A model generated the notes under the pieces. The model was not told the origin of the DNA. It did not search any database and saw only the letters and a list, made by a program, of their open reading frames with translations. Shown here in pieces: positions 28,548 to 38,753 of a stretch of 64,000 nt of DNA. Position 1 is the first letter of the stretch. Every line of letters begins with the position of its first letter. A program made the position numbers and the translations under genes. The DNA comes from Lactococcus hircilactis (GTDB lineage Bacteria > Bacillota > Bacilli > Lactobacillales > Streptococcaceae): assembly GCF_009601015.1 (NCBI RefSeq), contig NZ_WITJ01000006.1, positions 99,183 to 163,182 of the forward strand, written 5' to 3'.

Positions 28548-31034
28548 ATGGAATATAATCATCAAGAAATTGAAGCCAAATGGCAAAAATTTTGGGCGGA
28601 AAATGATACTTTTCGCACTCAATCAGATAAAAATCGTCCTAAATTCTATGCGCTCGACATGTTTCCTTATCCATCAGGTGCTGGACTTCACGTGGGGCAT
28701 CCAGAAGGATACACTGCAACCGATATTTTGAGCCGTTATAAACGTGCAAAAGGATTTAATGTCCTTCATCCAATGGGATGGGATGCGTTTGGACTGCCTG
28801 CTGAAAATTATGCGATGTCAACTGGACATGATCCTGCCGATTTCACAGCGGAAAATATTGCAAATTTTAAACGTCAAATCAATAGTTTAGGTTTTTCTTA
28901 TGACTGGGATCGAGAAGTCAACACAACGGATCCAAAATTTTATAAATGGACGCAATGGATCTTTACGAAAATGTATGAAAAAGGCTTAGCTTATGAGGCA
29001 CAAGTCCCTGTCAACTGGGTTGAAGAGCTTGGGACAGCAATCGCAAATGAAGAAGTCCTTCCAGATGGCACCTCTGAGCGTGGAGGATATCCTGTCGTTC
29101 GTAAGCCAATGCGGCAATGGATTTTGAAAATCACAGCGTACGCAGAGCGATTGCTTGCCGATTTAGATGAGTTGGATTGGCCTGAGTCTATCAAAGAAAT
29201 GCAACGCAATTGGATTGGAAAATCGACGGGTGCAGATGTGCGCTTTAAAGTGGTGGATTCGGATCATACGTTTGAGGTTTTTACAACGCGACCTGATACG
29301 CTTTTTGGAGCGACGTACTGTGTTTTGGCTCCTGAGCATGCGTTGGTTGATGCGATAACACGTCCTGAGCAAAAAGAAGCTGTCGCAGAGTATAAACATC
29401 AGGCGAGTCTAAAATCTGATCTTGCCCGGACAGATTTGGCCAAAGAAAAAACAGGTGTTTTTACGGGTGCTTATGCAATTAATCCTGTAAATGGAAAACC
29501 AATTCCGATTTGGATTGCCGATTATGTATTAGCGAGCTATGGACATGGTGCAATTATGGCTGTTCCTGCTCATGATGAGCGAGATTGGGAATTTGCAAAA
29601 GTTTTTGGTCTTGACATCATTCCTGTTTTGGAGGGTGGAGATGTTACTGTTGCAGCTTTTACTGAGGACGGTAGTCACATAAATTCCGAGTTTTTGGATG
29701 GCTTAGATAAAGAAAACGGCATTGCTAAAATGCTTGAATGGCTTGAAGAGCATCAGGTTGGGGCAAAAAAAATCACCTATAAATTGCGCGATTGGCTCTT
29801 TAGTCGTCAGCGCTATTGGGGAGAACCAATTCCGATTATACATTGGGAAGATGGGACTTCAACGGCAGTCCCTGAGCAAGAATTACCTTTAATTCTACCT
29901 GTAACTTCTGATATTAAACCTTCAGGAACGGGAGAATCTCCTTTAGCAAATTTGACCGATTGGCTTGAAGTTACTCGTTTTGATGGTGTCAAAGGACGGC
30001 GTGAAACGAATACGATGCCTCAATGGGCAGGCTCTTCTTGGTACTATTTGCGATATATTGATCCGCATAATGATCAGGCACTTGCAGATCCTGAATTATT
30101 AAAACAATGGCTTCCTGTTGATATTTATGTTGGTGGAGCTGAACATGCAGTGCTGCACTTACTTTATGCGCGTTTTTGGCATAAATTCCTCTATGATTTG
30201 GGAATTGTTCCTACAAAAGAACCTTTCCAAAAATTATTTAATCAAGGGATGATTTTAGGGACTTCTTATCGGGATGCGCGTGGGGCGCTCGTTGCAACGG
30301 ATAAAGTTGAAAAACGCGATGGTGGATTCTTTAATATTGAAACTGGAGAAGCGTTAGAGCAAGCACCTGCTAAAATGTCTAAATCACTAAAAAACGTGGT
30401 TAATCCTGATGATGTGGTGAAGCGATACGGAGCAGATACATTACGCGTTTATGAAATGTTCATGGGGCCACTTGATGCAAGTATTGCTTGGTCAGAAGAA
30501 GGACTTGAAGGAGCACGTAAGTTTTTGGACCGTGTGGTGCGGTTGATTAGTTCTGATAAAGTCGTTGATACAAATGATAAATCATTGGATAAAGTCTATC
30601 ACGAAACAGTAAAAAATGTGACGGAACGTCTGGATGGAATGCTCTTTAATACGGCAATTTCACAGTTGATGATTTTTGTGAATGCTGCAAATAAAGTGGA
30701 TACGTTACCTCGTGACTATGCAAAAGGATTTGTTCAATTGCTAGCACCATTTGCTCCTCATATTGCTGAAGAACTTTGGGTGAGTTTAGGGCAAGAAGCA
30801 GGGATTTCTTATGTGGCTTGGCCAGAATTTGATGCCAGCAAATTAATCGAGTCTGAAGTGGAAATTGTTGTCCAAATCAATGGAAAATTAAAAACAAAGG
30901 TGAAAGTTTCTAAAGATTTGTCACGTGAAGCATTGGCTGAGCTTGGACAAGAAGTGGTGAAAAAACATTTGACTGGAAATGTTGTGAAAGTCATCGCAGT
31001 CCCGAATAAACTGGTTAATATTGTGATGAAATAA
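28548..31034 (+). CDS. leuS: leucyl-tRNA synthetase
   Basis: 828 residues. Class I synthetase with the HIGH-type motif HVGHPEG near residue 48 and KMSKS ([10 protein letters not shown]) near 610; the editing domain lies at about 225-415. The anticodon-binding helical domain occupies the last 150 residues. AAAGGATAAAAA precedes the ATG. A terminator follows. Confidence 0.97.
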   Translation: MEYNHQEIEAKWQKFWAENDTFRTQSDKNRPKFYALDMFPYPSGAGLHVGHPEGYTATDILSRYKRAKGFNVLHPMGWDAFGLPAENYAMSTGHDPADFTAENIANFKRQINSLGFSYDWDREVNTTDPKFYKWTQWIFTKMYEKGLAYEAQVPVNWVEELGTAIANEEVLPDGTSERGGYPVVRKPMRQWILKITAYAERLLADLDELDWPESIKEMQRNWIGKSTGADVRFKVVDSDHTFEVFTTRPDTLFGATYCVLAPEHALVDAITRPEQKEAVAEYKHQASLKSDLARTDLAKEKTGVFTGAYAINPVNGKPIPIWIADYVLASYGHGAIMAVPAHDERDWEFAKVFGLDIIPVLEGGDVTVAAFTEDGSHINSEFLDGLDKENGIAKMLEWLEEHQVGAKKITYKLRDWLFSRQRYWGEPIPIIHWEDGTSTAVPEQELPLILPVTSDIKPSGTGESPLANLTDWLEVTRFDGVKGRRETNTMPQWAGSSWYYLRYIDPHNDQALADPELLKQWLPVDIYVGGAEHAVLHLLYARFWHKFLYDLGIVPTKEPFQKLFNQGMILGTSYRDARGALVATDKVEKRDGGFFNIETGEALEQAPAKMSKSLKNVVNPDDVVKRYGADTLRVYEMFMGPLDASIAWSEEGLEGARKFLDRVVRLISSDKVVDTNDKSLDKVYHETVKNVTERLDGMLFNTAISQLMIFVNAANKVDTLPRDYAKGFVQLLAPFAPHIAEELWVSLGQEAGISYVAWPEFDASKLIESEVEIVVQINGKLKTKVKVSKDLSREALAELGQEVVKKHLTGNVVKVIAVPNKLVNIVMK

Positions 31035-31039
31035 AATAG

Positions 31040-31072
31040 AAATGATCCAAGATGACGTTTGGATCATTTTTT
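31040..31072 (+). terminator. terminator of leuS
   Basis: AAATGATCCAA paired with TTTGGATCATTT, then T's. Confidence 0.9.
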
Positions 31073-31150
31073 GATTGTGTTCAGTTCTTTTGTGATGAAA
31101 AAGTGCTGAGAAAAAGTGACAAAACTGATCACGATTTCACAATTTAATTC

Positions 31151-31164
31151 TGTCAGTACTGACA
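31151..31164. repeat. iterated palindrome, exact copy, intergenic
   Basis: TGTCAGTACTGACA, extended by AATTC/GAAATT into a longer stem, upstream of the alpha/beta hydrolase gene. Confidence 0.9.
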
Positions 31165-31204
31165 GAAATTTTTGATACAATAAAAAGGAGATGTGGAGGA
31201 GAAA

Positions 31205-32008
31205 ATGGCGTTTTTTAAAACAAATGATGGGGTGGATATTCATTATCACACTTATGGTAAACAAGAAAATCAAGCGATCGTTTTAATCAGCGGCTATTCA
31301 GCAAGTGAGGTGACGTGGATTTGTCAAATCGAAGCATTGATGAATGCGGGATTTTTTGTCATTACTTACGATCATCGTGCGCACGGACGTTCTCAAAAAG
31401 TCAATTATGGATTGAGTTTGTCACGATTGGCGATGGATCTTCATCAGTTAATTGAGCATCTAAAATTGGAAAGTCCTGTTCTTTTGGGACATTCAATGGG
31501 AGCTGCGACAATCATGGCTTATGAGGAATTATTTACTGATCGTGCGATTTTACTTGTAATCACTGAAGACCAAGGACCAACATTTTTAAAACATCCAGAT
31601 TGGTTGGATGGAAAAGAAGGGCGGTCATTTCATGAACTGGAAGGATTTATGCTGGAATTTCCTCGAATGAAATTAACAGAAAAGCAGCTGTCAGACGATC
31701 TTAAACGAGAACTTGGGAAAAATATGTATCCTTTTAATTTCAAAACTTACCAAGAATTGTTATTCAATGTAATCGTGCAAGATTGGAGAAGTACGATTGC
31801 TCAAGAATCAAAACCCCACTTGTTTCTTTCTGGAGGAAAGTCTCCGATTTTTTCTCCCGCATCAGCAAAAGCTGCGCGTGCACTGTCGCATCATCCAGCA
31901 TCACAATGGATTGAATTTGAAGGGTGTGGTCATATTTTACATCTCGAGGATGCTGATAAATTTAATCAAACAGTCATTAATTTTATTCATGAAAATCAAA
32001 AAAACTGA
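31205..32008 (+). CDS. alpha/beta hydrolase
   Basis: 267 residues from the ATG at 31205, which follows GGAGGAG. The nucleophile elbow is GHSMGA near residue 97, HRAHGRS supplies the oxyanion-side loop near 60, and GCGHILHLE near 240 holds the catalytic His. No signal peptide. The substrate is not readable. Confidence 0.82.
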   Translation: MAFFKTNDGVDIHYHTYGKQENQAIVLISGYSASEVTWICQIEALMNAGFFVITYDHRAHGRSQKVNYGLSLSRLAMDLHQLIEHLKLESPVLLGHSMGAATIMAYEELFTDRAILLVITEDQGPTFLKHPDWLDGKEGRSFHELEGFMLEFPRMKLTEKQLSDDLKRELGKNMYPFNFKTYQELLFNVIVQDWRSTIAQESKPHLFLSGGKSPIFSPASAKAARALSHHPASQWIEFEGCGHILHLEDADKFNQTVINFIHENQKN

Positions 32009-32025
32009 GAAATTCTCAGTTTTTT
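32001..32025. terminator. bidirectional terminator between the hydrolase and HesB-like genes
   Basis: AAAACTGAGAA/TTCTCAGTTTT, overlapping the hydrolase stop codon. Confidence 0.85.
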
Positions 32026-32032
32026 GTTGCTT

Positions 32033-32413
32033 TTATTGAAGCTGCGTTGCATTTACTGTGACGTCTGATTTTCTATAATCAACGATTTCGATATTTGGAG
32101 CGATTAATTCTCCTGAACCCATGATTTCAATCAAAGGCCCATTCATCCGAATTTTCATGTCCTGATCCAGATACATTTTTGCCCAAGAATAGTAATAAAT
32201 TGGGCCAAAATTTGACGGAATACTGGCGTCAAAGAAAGCGGGAATTTTTCCTTTATTTACGGCAACGATGCGATAGCGCGTGATTCCACAGCAGTCTTGG
32301 GAAATACTTTTTCGGCTCAAAGTATGGTTGAAATCTAATACAAAATCAGCAGCTTCATTTTCTGTCAGTACTGACAGACGTTTTTTGACGTGATCATCAA
32401 ATGTAATGTTCAT
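32033..32413 (-). CDS. iron-sulfur cluster biosynthesis-like (HesB/YneR-type) protein
   Basis: 126 residues resembling the Fe-S_biosyn fold, with SQDCCGITRYRIV carrying a CC pair near 41. The usual three-cysteine scaffold motif of IscA is not present, as in other YneR-type relatives, so a scaffold role is doubtful. A palindrome copy at 32363 encodes the segment RLSVLTENE near residues 12-20. Confidence 0.68.
   Translation of the reverse strand: MNITFDDHVKKRLSVLTENEAADFVLDFNHTLSRKSISQDCCGITRYRIVAVNKGKIPAFFDASIPSNFGPIYYYSWAKMYLDQDMKIRMNGPLIEIMGSGELIAPNIEIVDYRKSDVTVNATQLQ
32363..32376. repeat. iterated palindrome, exact copy
   Basis: TGTCAGTACTGACA inside the HesB-like gene. Confidence 0.9.
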
Positions 32414-32571
32414 TTTTCTACCTCTAATTTCATTCTATCAGAGCTGACAAAAAAGTGCGAGTGCTTTGTTTATGAGAAAAATCTAATTATATTTTAATTA
32501 ACTACTTATATTGTTTGGCGATTAATTAAAAAATTGTTAAAATGGAATAAAGTAAAGAAAGGAGGTGCTCA

Positions 32572-32934
32572 ATGAGAACAAAACATATCGAAAATATCGA
32601 ACAAGAGCATCCACACACAACAGAAACGAGTCATAGTCCAGCGATTGAAAGTGCCATTTTGAAATTGGTCGTTGATAGTTATATTCATGGGGCGCAAACT
32701 TGTCAGCTCCACGATGGAAAAGTATTAGGCGTGAGTATTCATCAAGGCGAAGCAGACAATATCCATCTCTTCATTGATGATTGTCATAAACTCACCGTTG
32801 AAGTGAAAAACGGCAACAGTCGTCTGTCAATTTTGACAAATAATCAACCAGAAGATATTGATTATGTGCTTCCGTTTACAAAATGTCTTGGATTATCACA
32901 CGTCGCAGTGATGAAATCTTTTGATGAGGAATAA
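32572..32934 (+). CDS. hypothetical protein
   Basis: 120 residues, soluble, acidic, with a histidine-rich N-terminus (EHPHTTETSHSP, residues 13-24). I recognise no family. AAAGGAGGTGCTC is a strong ribosome-binding site and the downstream gap of 260 bp leads to the NADH dehydrogenase promoter. Real by expression signals. Confidence 0.65.
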   Translation: MRTKHIENIEQEHPHTTETSHSPAIESAILKLVVDSYIHGAQTCQLHDGKVLGVSIHQGEADNIHLFIDDCHKLTVEVKNGNSRLSILTNNQPEDIDYVLPFTKCLGLSHVAVMKSFDEE

Positions 32935-33197
32935 CGTTAAGTAATGAAAAAAATTTCACAAAGTGAAAATAGAAATTGAAATCAAAACGAACGTGCTGTT
33001 TAGGGAACACTTCTTTTTTGAAAAATTAAAAATTGATTTTCTCATGAAAAGTTCATGAAAAACTTAGAAAGTTTGTGAAAAAATAGAAGAATATTTCACA
33101 TATTATTTTGTTCACAAAAACTTTACAAAGAACTTTAAAAAAGTTATAATGAAAGTTGAATTATTATTATTTATAACTTATTAGGAGAAACATCTCA
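32935..33197. promoter_or_regulatory. NADH dehydrogenase promoter region with TGTGAA/TTCACA half-sites
   Basis: TTTACA (33122-33127), 17 nt, TATAAT (33145-33150). Upstream are a short inverted repeat TTTCACAAAGTGAAA and further TTGTGAA and TTTCACA halves between 33070 and 33115. Such halves resemble Rex (NADH-sensing) sites, but the spacing does not match one full site. Confidence 0.5.
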
Positions 33198-35213
33198 ATG
33201 TCTAAGAAGAAAATCGTAGTCCTTGGGGCTGGTTTCGCTGGGGTTTCGGCAACTCGTCAACTTTCAAAAACGTTGAAAGACGAAGCTGAGATCACTCTGA
33301 TTGACCGTCACAGCTACCAAACAAGCATGACACAACTTCATGAAGTTGCAGCAGGTCGTGTGCCATTTACAAATGCGCAATATGATCTTCAAAAATTACT
33401 TGGAAAACGTAAAAACGTTAGTCTTGTTACAGATTCCGTTGTAAAATTGGATAAAGAAGGCAAAAAAGTCATTACGAAAAATGGCGTATATGACTATGAT
33501 TACGTTCTTGTAGCGATTGGTGGAGAACCAAATGATTTTGGTGTTCCTGGCGTGAAAGAATTTGGATTTACACTTTGGTCAATGGATGATGCGTTAAAAA
33601 TCAAACGTCAATTGGAGCGGATGCTTCAAATGGCGTCTGTTGAAACAGATGATGAAAAACGTAAAGCCATGTTGACTTTTAATATTGCTGGATCAGGATT
33701 CACTGGAATCGAAATGGTCGGTGAATTGATTGATTGGCGTAAAAAAGCTGCGCGCGATTGGAAACTTGATGAAAGTGAAATCACGCTCAATGTCGTTGAA
33801 ATGATGCCAACCATCTTGAACACTTTGGATCGTAAGCAAGCAGATAAAGCGCATGCTTATCTTGAAAAGAAAAATGTTCACATTCTCACGAATCACGGAA
33901 TTACTGCAGCAACACAGGATCATATCGTTGTTTCAGTCGGTGCTCGTGGAGAGGATCACGTTGAAAAACAAATTCCATCTTATACATTAATCTGGACAAC
34001 AGGGGTTCAAGGCAACACAGAAGCTCAAGCTTCAGAATTAACTGAAACAGAGCGTGGTCATCGTTTGCTTGCCAATGATTATATGGAAGCAGTTGGTTTT
34101 GAAGGTAAAGGAATCTATGTTGCTGGTGACGTTTCTGGTCACATGACTGATGGACGTCCTCAGCCACAAATCGTTGAAGCTGCTGAACAAACAGGTCATA
34201 CTGCAGCAGCAAATATCATCGCTGAGATTAAAGGTGGAGAAAAACACAAATTTGTTGGGAAATATCAAGGAACAATGGTTTCGGTTGGCTCTCAATGGGG
34301 TGTTGCTGTTATTGGAAAAACACGGTTGACTGGTTTTTGGGCAATGGCCATGAAGAACTTTATTTACGTGCTTTATACTTTGCAACTTCGGTCTGCTTAC
34401 TACTGTTTTACCTACATCAAAAATGAAATTTTCCATACAGAAGATGAACGGAATTTGTTCCGCGGTCATGCTTCACGCCGTGGAAATGTGCTTTGGCTTT
34501 TCCCACTTCGGATTTTCTTTGGCTTGGCTTGGTTGCTTGATGCCGTTCCAAAAATCTTTGGAAATGCTAGCCAAAGTTGGATGGGAAGTTCGCTTAAAAT
34601 TTCAACATTCTTGAAAGATAATGGCGGATGGCTCCAAACCCCTGCAGAACTCAAAGCGGCAGCCGCTCATACAGCTTCTAAAGCCGCAGATGCAGCAACA
34701 GGAGCGAGTGCGGCAGTACATACAGATTCTACCAACGTTTCTGTACAACAGGCTGTTGCTGCGCTTGCTAAACACGGAATTAACATCACGAACATTAATC
34801 CAGCCAAAGGCATTACTTATGAATATGGAACAGTTCCAGCACCAATCACAAATGGGGTACCTCACTGGATGCAATCCATCATGAAAATTTTCATGCCAAA
34901 TACTGAAACAGGATACAATATCGCTTTGTTCTTACAAAAAGTGATGTCATTTGTAGAGTTAGGCCTTGCACTTTGTTTGATTTTTGGTGCATTTACTTTC
35001 ATCGCTTCAGCAGGGACAGCGGTACTCACTGTTATGTTTGCAACAACAGGAATGTTGACATGGGTTTCACTGTGGTATATTCCAGTAGCTATTGCATTGA
35101 TGGCAGGATCTGGTCGTGCCATTGGTATTGACAAATGGCTTCAACCTTGGCTTCAAAAAGTCTTAGGAAAAGCGTGGTATGGTAAATCTAAGTCGATTTA
35201 TAAGGAACGTTAA
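33198..35213 (+). CDS. type II NADH dehydrogenase with C-terminal DoxX-like membrane region
   Basis: 671 residues. Residues 1-400 are the flavoprotein: FAD site VLGAGFAGVSA (8-18), NADH site NIAGSGFTGIEMVGEL (about 163-178) and VAGDVSGH near 311. It oxidises NADH and passes electrons to quinone. Residues about 405-671 are extra: several membrane helices and an Ala-rich, soluble linker near 485-515. The C-terminal helices look DoxX-like. Together with CydAB and Dld this supplies the respiratory chain. Confidence 0.85.
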   Translation: MSKKKIVVLGAGFAGVSATRQLSKTLKDEAEITLIDRHSYQTSMTQLHEVAAGRVPFTNAQYDLQKLLGKRKNVSLVTDSVVKLDKEGKKVITKNGVYDYDYVLVAIGGEPNDFGVPGVKEFGFTLWSMDDALKIKRQLERMLQMASVETDDEKRKAMLTFNIAGSGFTGIEMVGELIDWRKKAARDWKLDESEITLNVVEMMPTILNTLDRKQADKAHAYLEKKNVHILTNHGITAATQDHIVVSVGARGEDHVEKQIPSYTLIWTTGVQGNTEAQASELTETERGHRLLANDYMEAVGFEGKGIYVAGDVSGHMTDGRPQPQIVEAAEQTGHTAAANIIAEIKGGEKHKFVGKYQGTMVSVGSQWGVAVIGKTRLTGFWAMAMKNFIYVLYTLQLRSAYYCFTYIKNEIFHTEDERNLFRGHASRRGNVLWLFPLRIFFGLAWLLDAVPKIFGNASQSWMGSSLKISTFLKDNGGWLQTPAELKAAAAHTASKAADAATGASAAVHTDSTNVSVQQAVAALAKHGINITNINPAKGITYEYGTVPAPITNGVPHWMQSIMKIFMPNTETGYNIALFLQKVMSFVELGLALCLIFGAFTFIASAGTAVLTVMFATTGMLTWVSLWYIPVAIALMAGSGRAIGIDKWLQPWLQKVLGKAWYGKSKSIYKER

Positions 35214-35221
35214 TTAAAAAT

Positions 35222-35245
35222 ACTCACTTCGGTGAGTTTTTTTAT
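35222..35245 (+). terminator. terminator of the NADH dehydrogenase gene
   Basis: ACTCAC, loop TTCG, GTGAGT, then a T-run. Confidence 0.92.
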
Positions 35246-35320
35246 TTAGATGAAAAATATGTTATAATTTTTAAAGAAAAAAATTTTTAATAAAATAAAA
35301 GTAAAAAGGAGTGATAAAGA

Positions 35321-35992
35321 ATGGAAAACTTAAGGTATCGGAGTGTTTTTGATATTATCGGTCCGGTAATGATCGGTCCTTCAAGTTCACATACCGCTGG
35401 CGCCGCACGCATTGGAAAAATTGTGCGCTCGATTTTTGGAACATTACCAGAAAAGTTGGAAATTCATTTATATGAATCCTTTGCTAAAACTTATCGTGGA
35501 CATGGAACGGACGTTGCGCTTGTTGCGGGGGTTTTGGGAATGGATACAGATGATAAAAATTTACCAGATGCGCCAAGAATCGCTTTTGAACAAGGGATGG
35601 AAGTGAGTTATGTTCCTCATCCACAAGAAAAAGCAGCACATCCAAACACAGCACGCTTGGTGTGTAAAAAGGGGAATCAAACAATGACTGTGACGGGGAT
35701 TTCCATTGGTGGTGGAATGATTAAAGTGACGGAGTTAAATGGATTTGATATTTCATTATCTGCTGGGCAGCCTACTTTTGTGATTATTCACGAAGATGTC
35801 CCAGGAATGATTGCAAAAGTCTCAAGTGTTTTATCTGAGCATGAAATTAATATTGCAAAAATGAATGTCACTAGGGCAGCTAAAGGAGAGAAGGCCATTA
35901 TGATTCTTGAGGTAGATACTCCAAATATTGATGAAGCATTAGCGGAAATGAGGAGTATTCCACGGTTGCATGCGGTGAATTTCTTTAATTAA
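35321..35992 (+). CDS. sdaAB: L-serine dehydratase, iron-sulfur-dependent, beta subunit
   Basis: 223 residues with the IGPSSSHTAGA motif (about 16-26) of the beta domain and a C-terminal ACT-like domain (residues about 148-223, PTFVIIHEDVPGMIAKVS). It deaminates serine to pyruvate together with the next gene. AAAAGGAG precedes the ATG. The alpha gene follows 19 nt later. Confidence 0.92.
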   Translation: MENLRYRSVFDIIGPVMIGPSSSHTAGAARIGKIVRSIFGTLPEKLEIHLYESFAKTYRGHGTDVALVAGVLGMDTDDKNLPDAPRIAFEQGMEVSYVPHPQEKAAHPNTARLVCKKGNQTMTVTGISIGGGMIKVTELNGFDISLSAGQPTFVIIHEDVPGMIAKVSSVLSEHEINIAKMNVTRAAKGEKAIMILEVDTPNIDEALAEMRSIPRLHAVNFFN

Positions 35993-36011
35993 AAAATGAA
36001 GGGGGCGGTTG

Positions 36012-36881
36012 ATGTTTACAAATGTGAAGAGTTTGATTGAAGAATCAAAAAAATATCCTTCTGTTGCAGAAATGATGATTGAAATTGAAATTGAGCAAAC
36101 AGGAAGAAGTGAAATTCAAATCAGAAACTTGATGGAGCGAAATTTAGAAACAATGCTTAATTCGATTTCTGAGGGGTTAAAGGGGAAAAAATCGACTACT
36201 GGGCTTACTGGTGGGGATGGTTTGTTGATGGATGAGTACATCAAATCCGAAAAAGGATTATCTGGGGATATTATTTTGGGCGCTGCTCGTGATGCTGTCG
36301 CGGTCAATGAGGTCAATGCGCAGATGGGATTAATCTGTGCAACACCAACAGCGGGCTCTGCAGGATGCTTACCTGGGGTTTTAACAGCAGCCACAAAAAA
36401 ACTCGGATTGACACGAAAAGAACAGCTTGATTTTTTGTTTTGTGGTGGTGCGTTTGGACTTGCTATCGCAAATAATGCGACGATTTCTGGAGCTGAAGGA
36501 GGGTGTCAAGCAGAAGTTGGCTCTGCATCAGCAATGGCTTCAGCTGCACTTGTTTTAGCTGCGGGAGGATCAGTGGAACAGGCGGGAGTTGCAGTGGCGC
36601 TGACACTTCAAAATATGTTGGGATTGATTTGCGATCCTGTTGCGGGATTGGTTGAAATTCCGTGTGTTCATCGCAATGCAATGGGGGCTTCCCAAGCAAT
36701 GATTTCAGCGGATATGGCACTTGCTGGAGTGAAAACAGTGATTCCTGTGGATGAGGTGATTACTTGCATGTACAATGTGGGTCGAAATTTGCCTGCTGCG
36801 TTTAGAGAGACGGCAGAAGGTGGACTGGCGCAAACCCCTACGGGGAAAAAAGTGATGGCTGAGGTTTTTGGAGAAAATTAA
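36012..36881 (+). CDS. sdaAA: L-serine dehydratase, iron-sulfur-dependent, alpha subunit
   Basis: 289 residues from the ATG at 36012. Cluster-binding cysteines are in TAGSAGCLPGV, CDPVAGLVEIPC and the later VITCMYNVG, the catalytic [4Fe-4S] pattern. GGGGGCGGTT precedes the start. It forms the enzyme with the beta subunit; the split alpha/beta form is usual in Gram-positive bacteria. A short terminator follows. Confidence 0.92.
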   Translation: MFTNVKSLIEESKKYPSVAEMMIEIEIEQTGRSEIQIRNLMERNLETMLNSISEGLKGKKSTTGLTGGDGLLMDEYIKSEKGLSGDIILGAARDAVAVNEVNAQMGLICATPTAGSAGCLPGVLTAATKKLGLTRKEQLDFLFCGGAFGLAIANNATISGAEGGCQAEVGSASAMASAALVLAAGGSVEQAGVAVALTLQNMLGLICDPVAGLVEIPCVHRNAMGASQAMISADMALAGVKTVIPVDEVITCMYNVGRNLPAAFRETAEGGLAQTPTGKKVMAEVFGEN

Positions 36882-36899
36882 AGGCAAAAAGCCTTTTTT
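36880..36899 (+). terminator. terminator of the serine dehydratase operon
   Basis: AAAGGC, loop AAAAA, GCCTTT and T's. Confidence 0.8.
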
Positions 36900-36952
36900 A
36901 TTTGATCAAAATATTACGAATTGTGTACAAAATGATGTCATTTCGATTTTAA

Positions 36953-37013
36953 TGTAATAAAATCTGACATGGATTGGGACAAAATCGAGCGATAGGTGTT
37001 ATAATATCTAACA
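36953..37013 (+). promoter_or_regulatory. two GlnR boxes over the amtB promoter
   Basis: Box 1 TGTAA-N7-TGACA (36953-36969) and box 2 TGTTA-N7-TAACA (36997-37013) both fit TGTNA-N7-TNACA exactly, with centres 44 bp apart (about four helical turns). Box 2 covers the -10 TATAAT (37000-37005). Repression by GlnR under good nitrogen supply is expected from the known GlnR logic. Confidence 0.87.
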
Positions 37014-37033
37014 TTAAGAAAAAGGAGAATTTT

Positions 37034-38275
37034 ATGAATACAGGTTCAATTGCATTTATTCTGATTTGCTCAGCTTTAGTGCTGCTAATGACACCAGCCC
37101 TTGCCTTCTTCTATGGTGGATTAGTTCGTAGAAAGAATGTTTTAAACATGATTATGATGGTGCTCGCGCCAATGGCAATCGCTTCTATCCTTTGGGTTGT
37201 TTTGGGTTTTACGATGTCATTTTCAGGATCGGGAAGTTTTGTTGGGAATTTTAATCATTTGTTTATGAATGGTGTGGATATGGCGAAAAATACGCTTTTT
37301 CCAGCGAATCAAATTCCTGATGGTTTATTTAGCGGATTTCAAATGATGTTTTCCATTATTACAGTTGCCTTAATAACAGGATCGGTTGCTGGAAGAATGA
37401 GATTTACACCCTTACTTATTTTCATGGCGCTTTGGCTGATTTTAGTTTATTATCCTTTAGCTCACATGGTTTGGGGAGGTGGATTGTTGGCGAAAATGCA
37501 CGCGATTGATTTTGCTGGTGGAGATGTCGTCCATATTTCAAGTGGGGTGACGGGCTTGGTGCTCGCACTGGTTGTTGGAAAAAGAAGAGGATTTCGTGCG
37601 TTAGAATATCGGCCACATAATATCCCGTTTGTTGTTTTAGGTGCTGGATTACTTTGGTTTGGATGGTTTGGATTCAATGCTGGCTCTGCGCTTGCTGCAA
37701 ATGGTGTGGCCATCAATGCTTTTATGACGACGAATACGGCTGCTGCTGCTGCGATGCTTTCTTGGATGTTGATTGAAAAGATTATGATTGGAAAACCTTC
37801 GGTGGTTGGTACGTGTTCTGGTGCTGTGGTTGGACTTGTTGCAATCACTCCGGGTGCTGGTTTTGTCTCACTTTGGGGATCCATTATTATTGGTTTACTT
37901 GTCAGTCCAGTGAGTTATTTCATGATGTCTGTTGTGAAGCGTAAATTGGGTTATGATGATGCGTTAGATGCTTTTGGATGTCACGGGATTGGTGGAATAT
38001 TTGGAGGAATTATGACAGGGATATTCACCACACCTGCATTTGCGCTTGAAAAAGGGTATTCTGGATTAATTTATGGTTCTGGAAAATTACTTTTGGCAAA
38101 TGTTTCAGCGATTGTCATTACAATTGTCTTTACAAGTGTTGTGAGTTTTGTGATCATTAAAGTGATTGCATTGTTTATGCCAATTCGTGTGACAGATCGT
38201 GAAGAAGCGATTGGGTTGGATGATAGTGAGCACAATGAAACAGCTTATCCAACGTTCTTAGGCTTGGATGCGTAA
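37034..38275 (+). CDS. amtB: ammonium transporter
   Basis: 413 residues, eleven-helix Amt protein. The start at 37034 has AAAGGAG; a longer frame from 36974 would run through the GlnR box. Conserved segments are [10 protein letters not shown] (near 28), HMVWGGG (near 149) with the pore region, and [10 protein letters not shown] (near 313), the twin-His/CHG motif. glnK follows with overlapping frames, which is the standard pair. Confidence 0.93.
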   Translation: MNTGSIAFILICSALVLLMTPALAFFYGGLVRRKNVLNMIMMVLAPMAIASILWVVLGFTMSFSGSGSFVGNFNHLFMNGVDMAKNTLFPANQIPDGLFSGFQMMFSIITVALITGSVAGRMRFTPLLIFMALWLILVYYPLAHMVWGGGLLAKMHAIDFAGGDVVHISSGVTGLVLALVVGKRRGFRALEYRPHNIPFVVLGAGLLWFGWFGFNAGSALAANGVAINAFMTTNTAAAAAMLSWMLIEKIMIGKPSVVGTCSGAVVGLVAITPGAGFVSLWGSIIIGLLVSPVSYFMMSVVKRKLGYDDALDAFGCHGIGGIFGGIMTGIFTTPAFALEKGYSGLIYGSGKLLLANVSAIVITIVFTSVVSFVIIKVIALFMPIRVTDREEAIGLDDSEHNETAYPTFLGLDA

Positions 38276-38285
38276 GGAGAAAAAA

Positions 38286-38627
38286 ATGAAAAAAATTGAA
38301 GCGATTATTCGGACAGAAAAATTGGAAGATTTGAAATTAGCGCTCGAAGAACATGATTTTACAAATGGAATGACGGTCTCACAAGTCTTGGGATATGGGA
38401 AACAAAAAGGATTTACAGAATACGTTCGTGGTCAAAAAGTAAAAACAGCGTTGCTTGCAAAAATAAAAGTGGAATTAGTTTGTGTTGATTTGGATGTGGA
38501 TAGATTAGTTTCTATTATTGTTGAAGCGGTACAGACGGGTGAAGTTGGAGATGGGAAAATCTTTGTACAGCCTGTTGAGCGTGTGATGCGGATCCGAACA
38601 GGCGAAGAAGATGTCGATGCACTATAA
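38286..38627 (+). CDS. glnK: nitrogen regulatory protein PII
   Basis: 113 residues from the ATG at 38286 (AAGGAG before it). Contains the T-loop ([12 protein letters not shown]) and the C-terminal signature region [21 protein letters not shown]. It senses 2-oxoglutarate/ATP-ADP and blocks AmtB. In the same transcript as amtB. Confidence 0.93.
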   Translation: MKKIEAIIRTEKLEDLKLALEEHDFTNGMTVSQVLGYGKQKGFTEYVRGQKVKTALLAKIKVELVCVDLDVDRLVSIIVEAVQTGEVGDGKIFVQPVERVMRIRTGEEDVDAL

Positions 38628-38628
38628 A

Positions 38629-38665
38629 AAATAAAACTTAGCAAAAAGCTAAGTTTTATTTTTGT
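38629..38665 (+). terminator. terminator of amtB-glnK
   Basis: AAATAAAACTTAGC paired with its complement GCTAAGTTTTATTT and followed by T's. Confidence 0.88.
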
Positions 38666-38685
38666 TATTTTAGTGATGTTTTTAC

Positions 38686-38714
38686 TTGACTTTTTTAGTT
38701 TACAATTGTAAACT
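38686..38714 (+). promoter_or_regulatory. copY promoter with CopY box
   Basis: TTGACT (38686-38691), 17 nt, TAAACT (38709-38714). The CopY operator TACANNTGTA reads TACAATTGTA at 38701-38710. The same arrangement precedes copA at 46669-46697. Confidence 0.9.
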
Positions 38715-38753
38715 GTAATTATGGAAAGAATAATTTCAAGAAGGAGGTGAAAA

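Noticed and set aside
34602..34884. ORFs on both strands within the NADH dehydrogenase gene
   Set aside because: Shadows of the Ala-rich linker; no start signals.
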